Positions 58,676-64,000 of a stretch of DNA of 64,000 nt are shown here, piece by piece. Made by a program: the position numbers and the translations under genes. The stretch spans positions 78,495,373 through 78,559,372 of the forward strand of contig CALNVZ010000174.1 in the NCBI GenBank assembly GCA_940671915.1, read 5' to 3'. The notes beneath the pieces are model-generated. The model ran no database searches. It was not told the origin of the DNA and saw only the letters and a program-made list of their open reading frames with translations. This DNA comes from Paracentrotus lividus (taxonomy: Eukaryota > Echinodermata > Echinoidea > Camarodonta > Echinidae). The stretch's first letter is position 1. Each line of letters opens with the position of its first letter.

Positions 58676-59547
58676 GGGGAGACTGGGGTAATGATGGCCC
58701 TGGGGTAATTATGGCCCCTTTGTCTTTGAGAGCTTATAATTCTTTGCTGCATTACACAATGATAATTTAATTTTTACACATGCCTAGCTAAACTCTTCCT
58801 ACTATCATTTGAGAAAAATAAGCCATTTACATGAAATGTTGTGCTTAGGGGAGCCTAAAATGTACGGCAATTACAATTCTGTTCGTTGGAAAGTGGCAAG
58901 TCTGCTTTTTTTATGTGGGGTGTGATATCATTAATTAAAATCATTTAAGATGAATTTTTGATTGAAACTGAAACAAAAGGAAGTAAAAAACACAACAGAA
59001 AAACTTCCACCTGAATATCTTCAATAGTAGAGCTGTAAAGGGGGATCAAATTGAAAATGTAATTTGGGGTAATTATGACCCCCAATGCATAAACAGTGTA
59101 TAAGCGCAGATAAGCCTAGATGGGGATATTAACTTGTACGATTTTTTACATAAATATATGTATTGCTTTGATTGCAAAATTTCAACATTTTGGCTGAACC
59201 AATTATTGACTAAATCATCGTTGGTGGTTGATAAGTGTATTAGGAATACCCAACAACATTTATTATACATTATCATCATTAATTAGCATAATATCTTTGA
59301 ATTCATACAGTCATTACAATAGGGGCCATAAATACCCCCAACCCATGGGGGTAATTATGGCCCCCCAAAGTTGTTAACATAATGGTAATTAATATGCAAA
59401 TGAGAAGTAGCAGGTTTATACTTTCCTTTGTATATTATAGGTGTATTTTATATTGTATTTTTACATATTTAGAATATCATTGGACTTTTCATTTAATGGT
59501 AGTAATAGGAAATGTGAAAATGGGACCATAATTACCCCAGACTCCCC
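58676..59547. mobile_element. TA-flanked GGGGAGACT element with GGGGTAATTATGGCCC vocabulary
   Basis: Begins GGGGAGACTGGGGTAATGAT and ends with the inverse of GGGGAGTCTGGGGTAATTAT; TA on both sides. GGGGTAATTATGGCCCC or close forms recur at 58702, 59064 and 59347, with GGGGCCATAAATACCCC in inverse near 59322. It abuts the mariner end with only TATA between. Confidence 0.85.
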
Positions 59548-60479
59548 TATAGATTCTATTATATATTATACATGTATATAGATTCTATCTATCTTTTATG
59601 TTTTATGTTGTTAGAAAAAAAAGTAAACTGCAGCAGCAGGTCAATCACTTAAAATTATGACAATGCTTTTCTGATCAGAGCAAGTTTCGATCTGAAAACA
59701 CAAAAACAAAACAAAACAAAAAACAAAACCAAAGAACAAAACGAAAAAAAAAACACCCCCCCCCCCCCGCAGAAAAAAAACCCCCCAAAACAAACAAACG
59801 ATTAAAAAAATGCCTAGTCGAATCATTATTGGGGGTGTAACGATCCGGATCATATGAGTCAATTAAGCCTGGGTTACACCAGAACTGAATCAGCAGCGAA
59901 TCCACCCGAATACACGTATTCGGGTGGATTCGGGAGCAATTTGTTCTCCCTCCCCGAATGAGCGAAAATTCGGGAGGGAATCTAAAACATTCACGGAGGG
60001 ATTCTGCTCTTTTTGAAATGTTTAAAACCAGCCAAATACCCTCAAAAATACTACAGAATGTGTCCACGCGAAGTGAGATACCACCCGTAGGGAAATCAAT
60101 ATGTAGCTTTAAGGTAAGTAATTTATTCAGAGGGAATAAAACCATTGTCCGTTTCAGCTAAAAATTTCCAAGCTTGTTAATTGCTCCCATCCTAGGCCAC
60201 TGAATCGTTAATGAATAGGACGTGATATTTGAAAACCCATACAATAGCACTGGTATTCAATGGATAAGCGGCTACAAACAAAAAGATTGTTGCGTTATTA
60301 TTTCAATGGATTTCCGGTTTTATCTTGTGCGTTCCAGTGCACTAGAAACTTCCAGCCGTACGGAAGTTGTACACGTTTGGAAGTTTTTTTTCGTGCTGGG
60401 AGTTTTTTCTCGGACGGCGCTATTGTTCGATCCTATTGTTTATTGCCGTACAACTCTAAACTCCTTAGTAGAATACGGG
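59548..60479. other. right interior of the 5 kb composite
   Basis: CAAAA-rich and C-run tract (59700-59770), then GGTGGATTCGGGAGC / CTCCCGAATTTTCGC inverted phrases (59880-59990). No gene recognised. Confidence 0.4.
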
Positions 60480-61500
60480 CCCTCGAGTTTACCGAATACC
60501 TTTGTGTAATTGAATAAGGAAATACAAATGTCTCCGTAAGAGGGCGATTTGTGAAATAAGCAAAAATGATTACAATTCAGTTGTTTTAATTATTGGTGCT
60601 AATCTGCACTGTTTAAGTATGTAAGGTAACTATATAATCATATTCTGTATATTTCAGGGGATAAACCTATTTGAAAACTTTATGTGAAAAAAGGGTATTA
60701 CTGTATTTTTCTATTATATCTATTTTTGGTGCCATTTTTCACATTAAAAGTAAGTCAATTAAAAAAATGAATAAAAAAACATTAATTCATAATTAACAAT
60801 TACCTTTCAAGTTCATGACAGAACCCGAAATGCTCGAAGTTTGATATTGTTTATGGATATAGATATAGAAAATTACCCTTAAAATGAGTGACATGGTTGC
60901 TAATTTGTGGTTGGCATGGAAACACGGAGGGTCACGCCCCACAAAGCTTCTATCAAAACGTTTGTGACTTAACTTTAGGAAAAATCACATAATTTGGTTG
61001 AAAATGATCGAAGAGTATATAGAAATGGCGTATAAAAGTTCGGTCTTGATGGACACCTGAATGCGTGGCAAGGTGAAACGCGAAAAGTTTGTGTATTACT
61101 TTTGTTAAATCATGAGTGCCCAATGAATGATGTTTATGAAAATGAAATATTGAAATAAAGATTATTTGTGGAGGGTAAAATTGTTTCCAATGCTTTTGTA
61201 GACTGCAAGGATAGAAACTTGCAATAATCTGAATGATTTTTTAAAAAATGTATTATAATACTCACATAATCAAATGCTGATTAAAACAACACGGTCTTCT
61301 TGTAATCAAAAGAACAATAAATACCTCCTTAATATCCAATCAAAAAGATACAGCATAGACAATCATGCAGGTCTAGCAAACAAAAAAGAGAAAAAATAAA
61401 CAAGAAATTAAAACATTTCATACCAGTCTTGTCAGTTAAAAGCTCGATTTGAGCTATAGCAATGCATCTTGCGTAAGTTATATGGTCCCGTATTCACAAA

Positions 61501-62060
61501 CATAAAAACTACTGTTCAGTTTTATTAACAATAAATTGTTATTTGTTACCGTGTTTACATCGATATAGCACATAATAACAACACTTATAATGAAAATATA
61601 AAGTATACGATGTACATTGTTATAAAAACTACTGTTCAGCTTTTATTAACAATAAATTGTTATTTGTTACCGTGTTTACATCGATATATAAACACGGTAA
61701 CAAATAACAATTTATTGTTAATAAAAACTGAACAGTAGTTTTTATAACAATGTACATCGTATACTTTATATTTTCATTATGTGCTATATCGATGTAGATA
61801 GGGAATAACAATTTATTGTTGATATCCAATTACATTGTAATGTGGGAATATACTGTACTCATAAACGTATTAGTAGTTTTTATAACAATGTACATCGTAC
61901 AGTTTATATTTTCATTATAAGTGTAAACTATTGTTGTTATTATGTTCTATATCAATATAGATGCAGAATAACTATTTATTGTTTATAAAGACTAAACACA
62001 ATTATCATAAACTTGTACTCATACTATAATCATATGGATTAGTAGTTTTCTTTAACAATA
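61501..62060. repeat. stacked AT-rich inverted repeats with a near-perfect 230 bp palindrome
   Basis: 61565-61795 is an almost perfect palindrome about 61686 (arms carry TTTACATCGATATA, TAACAAATAACAATTTATTG, GAACAGTAGTTTTTATAAC and ATGTACATCGTATAC). The same arm is repeated directly at 61501-61560 and, diverged, at 61870-61990. Confidence 0.85.
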
Positions 62061-62389
62061 TACACTTTAAGAATAATCCACATACTGAATGGTTCCTAAT
62101 CCTCTTCACCCGTTTTGGTCGAGACCAACTCTTGTCACGCCTCGTCACTCCTAGCGCTCTTTGTCACGTGACCTTACTCTCTTTACATTAAATCTAATAC
62201 TACACAGTAACACAACAAATACAGAAACTCAGGTAAATTAATTATGTTCATTTTATTTTCTGCTTCGATTATGTTTAAGAATTTTATATAGTTAAAATGT
62301 GCATGTGTAAGTATATATGTGTGTTTGCGTAGACTTATCTATATATATGTTTGTTATAATTATGTAAAAAGAAATTGTTCCTTGGTACT

Positions 62390-62520
62390 ATTTATATGTT
62401 TTGTTTTTGTTTTTGTTATACAGCCCTTGAAGAAGGCTTTATATAGCCGAAAGCTTGGCCAATAGAGTGGTTTTTTTCAGCAACGCCAATCTCCTCTTGT
62501 TTTTATTTCGACTACATTTT
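62390..62520 (+). other. Penelope-like/retrozyme-type 3' motif with hammerhead-like core (tentative)
   Basis: At 62424-62458, CTTGAAGAAGGCT, a short loop, then AGCCGAAAGC has the layout of a hammerhead ribozyme core (CUGANGA, a GGCU/AGCC stem, GAAA). The first core base pair position reads UUGAAGA rather than CUGAAGA, and I could not confirm stems I and III. Penelope-like elements are known to carry such motifs. Confidence 0.3.
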
Positions 62521-62573
62521 GCAACAAGAAGCAATAGCCATGTTAAAGAGTAGTTCCCCTCTCATATATTATA

Positions 62574-62649
<76 letters not shown>

Positions 62650-62712
62650 AAAGACAATTTGAATGAAAAACCGTAGAGACAAAATATTTTCCTATATATA
62701 TATATATATAGG
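62574..62712. repeat. (TA)n tracts with duplicated flank
   Basis: (TA)n at 62574-62645 and 62693-62712. The phrase TTTGAATGAAAAACCGTAGA with ATATTTTCCTATA occurs twice (62657 and 62730). Confidence 0.9.
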
Positions 62713-62768
62713 AAGCAGTAGCCATGTTATTTGAATGAAAAACCGTAGAGACAAAATATTTTCCTATA

Positions 62769-63770
62769 CAGTGTGTTCCTAAAAAAAGAGGACCGAAGTT
62801 CAAAGGTCAGTCATTCCAAAAGTATATGGTTTATTCTTGTGATTCGTTTACTAAATATTAAGTAACTCATCAGCTTTAATTTGAGACATTGCTGACGTCC
62901 AAAGTGTATTGGGTCACAGAGTTAGGGTCTTTTGAAGGCGATAGGTACAAACCCGTTTTTTTCCAAGTTTGTGGTTTTTCGGTATGAAACAAACCTTTCT
63001 AAGTAATTGGTGTCATTGGATCTCTTTCAGCAAGTTTCAATGAAATGTCATCTTCTTTGCTAAAGTGGATTTCTCACTGGTAATGAGATGCGTTCTTAAT
63101 TATGAGTCTCTGGAGTCTCGGAGAGGTCACTGCGACGGATCCTGAGTCTCCAGGAAGTCGCGAGAAACCAAACAAATGTCAAACATGTTCAATATTTTAG
63201 TAGACTTCTTTCAGACGCAAGCAAGTCTCTGTGACGTCTCGGTGGGTTGCCGCAACGTCCCCTAAAATAACACGAAAGTATCCACGACTTCTCAGAAACT
63301 TTGTCGGAACTTGCTAGCGATTAAAAGAAATCGAACAGGATTGACATTTTTTCAGACTTTTGTTCGATTTACCCACGACGCCCTGAAGTCTCAGGAGACG
63401 TCACCACGACGTCACCACGACTCCAAGAGGCCCATAATAGTGAACCCATCTCATTGCCAGTGGTCCTTTGGAAATGAGATTGAATTCTATGAAACCTTGT
63501 GTGAAAAATACCCCAAAACGATGAAACCAAAAACTAACAAAAATTTTGTTTCGTACCCCAAAAACCAAAAACTTGGAAAAAACGGGTTTTGTACCTATTA
63601 CCTTCAAAGGACCCTAACTCTGTGACCCATTACAATTTAGACGTCAGCAATGTCTCAAATTAAGCTGATGAGTTACTTATTATTCTAGTAACGAAATCAC
63701 AAGAATAAACCATATACTTTTGGAATGACTGACCTTTGAACTTCGGTCCTCTTTTTTTAGGAACACACTG
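62769..63770. mobile_element. 1 kb inverted-repeat element with CAGTGTGTTCCTAAAAA ends
   Basis: CAGTGTGTTCCTAAAAA at 62769 and its inverse ending at 63770, inside TATA flanks. Arms of about 230-340 bp. The centre is rich in GAGTCTC / GAGACGTC phrases. It is the clean relative of 5909-8754. Confidence 0.9.
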
Positions 63771-64000
63771 TATATATATATATAAAACACATGGGGAAAT
63801 TCCAAAGTTTCTTAACCACTAAAGCCGAAAGCATGATTCCAGATTCCAGTAAAAGTGTACGGAACATTGAAACGTAGACAGATTTGTTCCCCCTTTTGCT
63901 AGCCATAGTTAAACCACAGACTTACGCCAGGCTTTACTTTAGGCCACCTTTGTGAATACGGGCATGGGTGTCGATTGTGGGAGAGATGGAGGGGGGGGGG
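63771..64000. repeat. end of copy C duplication, then G-run
   Basis: 63785-63965 matches 38840-39010 (GCATGATTCCAGA, CATTGAAACGTAGACA, CTAGCCATAGTTAAACCACA). The window ends in a GA/G-rich tract. Confidence 0.8.

Larger units (their letters stand above)
55463..60480. mobile_element. 5 kb composite insertion with GCCCGTATTCT ends
   Basis: The left end GCCCGTATTCTGCTACGGAG and then TTTAGAGTTGT are repeated inverted at the right (GCCCGTATTCTACTAAGGAG in reverse). Copy B is continuous across the site (ACTGTTCGAGTTTACC near 36707), which dates the insertion after the B/C duplication. It carries a nested foldback (55617), a poly-A run, a mariner element (57454) and a GGGGAGACT element (58676). Confidence 0.8.
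52505..64000. repeat. segmental duplication, copy C (partner 31865-39020)
   Basis: Contains exon C and the same non-coding landmarks as copy B, expanded by a foldback at 53591-55170, a 5 kb composite at 55463-60480 and inserts at about 61500-63780. Homology to 38840-39020 resumes at 63780 and runs to about 63965. Confidence 0.85.

Overview
This window looks like a gene-poor, transposon-saturated stretch of an invertebrate deuterostome nuclear genome, most likely an echinoderm and probably a sea urchin. The reasons are AT-rich DNA, small exons with GT..AG splice sites, long introns, scavenger-receptor cysteine-rich (SRCR) domain exons (a family greatly expanded in sea urchins), non-LTR and mariner remnants, and dozens of inverted-repeat elements. 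No bacterial gene layout, tRNA, rRNA or CRISPR was found. Gene models come from ORFs, splice sites and phase matching done by eye; names are family-level only.

Region by region: 0.3-2 kb is a decayed non-LTR retrotransposon. 2.2-3.3 kb holds three tandem ~380 bp units. 3.67-4.14 kb (+) is the last coding exon of a single-pass membrane protein (gene 1) whose 5' exon lies outside the window. 4.2-10.9 kb is mobile elements, including a 2.8 kb inverted-repeat element carrying an array of GACTAG palindromes. 10.91-14.93 kb (+) is a complete two-exon paralogue of gene 1 (gene 2): signal peptide, RGG-rich ectodomain, one membrane span and a PPSY tail. 17.6-29.95 kb (-) is an SRCR receptor gene (gene A) with six candidate exons: signal peptide, a partial SRCR, two SRCR domains, then membrane span and PPSY tail. 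32.1-44.15 kb (-) holds a second membrane/PPSY exon (B) and, 11.5 kb upstream of it, a paralogue of gene A's signal-peptide exon, with no recognisable SRCR exon between. 52.7-53.14 kb (-) is a third membrane/PPSY exon (C), closely similar to B. The B and C surroundings (about 31.9-39.0 kb and 52.5-64.0 kb) are diverged copies of one segment, so several transposons can be read as present in one copy and absent from the other. 50.1-52.0 kb (-) is a non-LTR element split by a TTAA-flanked foldback element.

All five membrane genes end in a cytoplasmic PPSY motif, the type of site bound by WW domains (for example NEDD4-family ubiquitin ligases). Their visible ectodomains are either RGG-rich or SRCR. 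The locus therefore looks like a cluster of cell-surface receptors that vary outside and keep one short signalling or trafficking signature inside.

The second theme is an unusual population of inverted-repeat elements whose interiors are filled with reiterated, often palindromic copies of a short phrase, sometimes the same phrase as their own ends. Examples lie at 6.7, 16.2, 26.9, 34.2, 39.0, 41.9, 48.9, 53.6 and 58.7 kb. Two of them sit 10-16 bp from splice donors.
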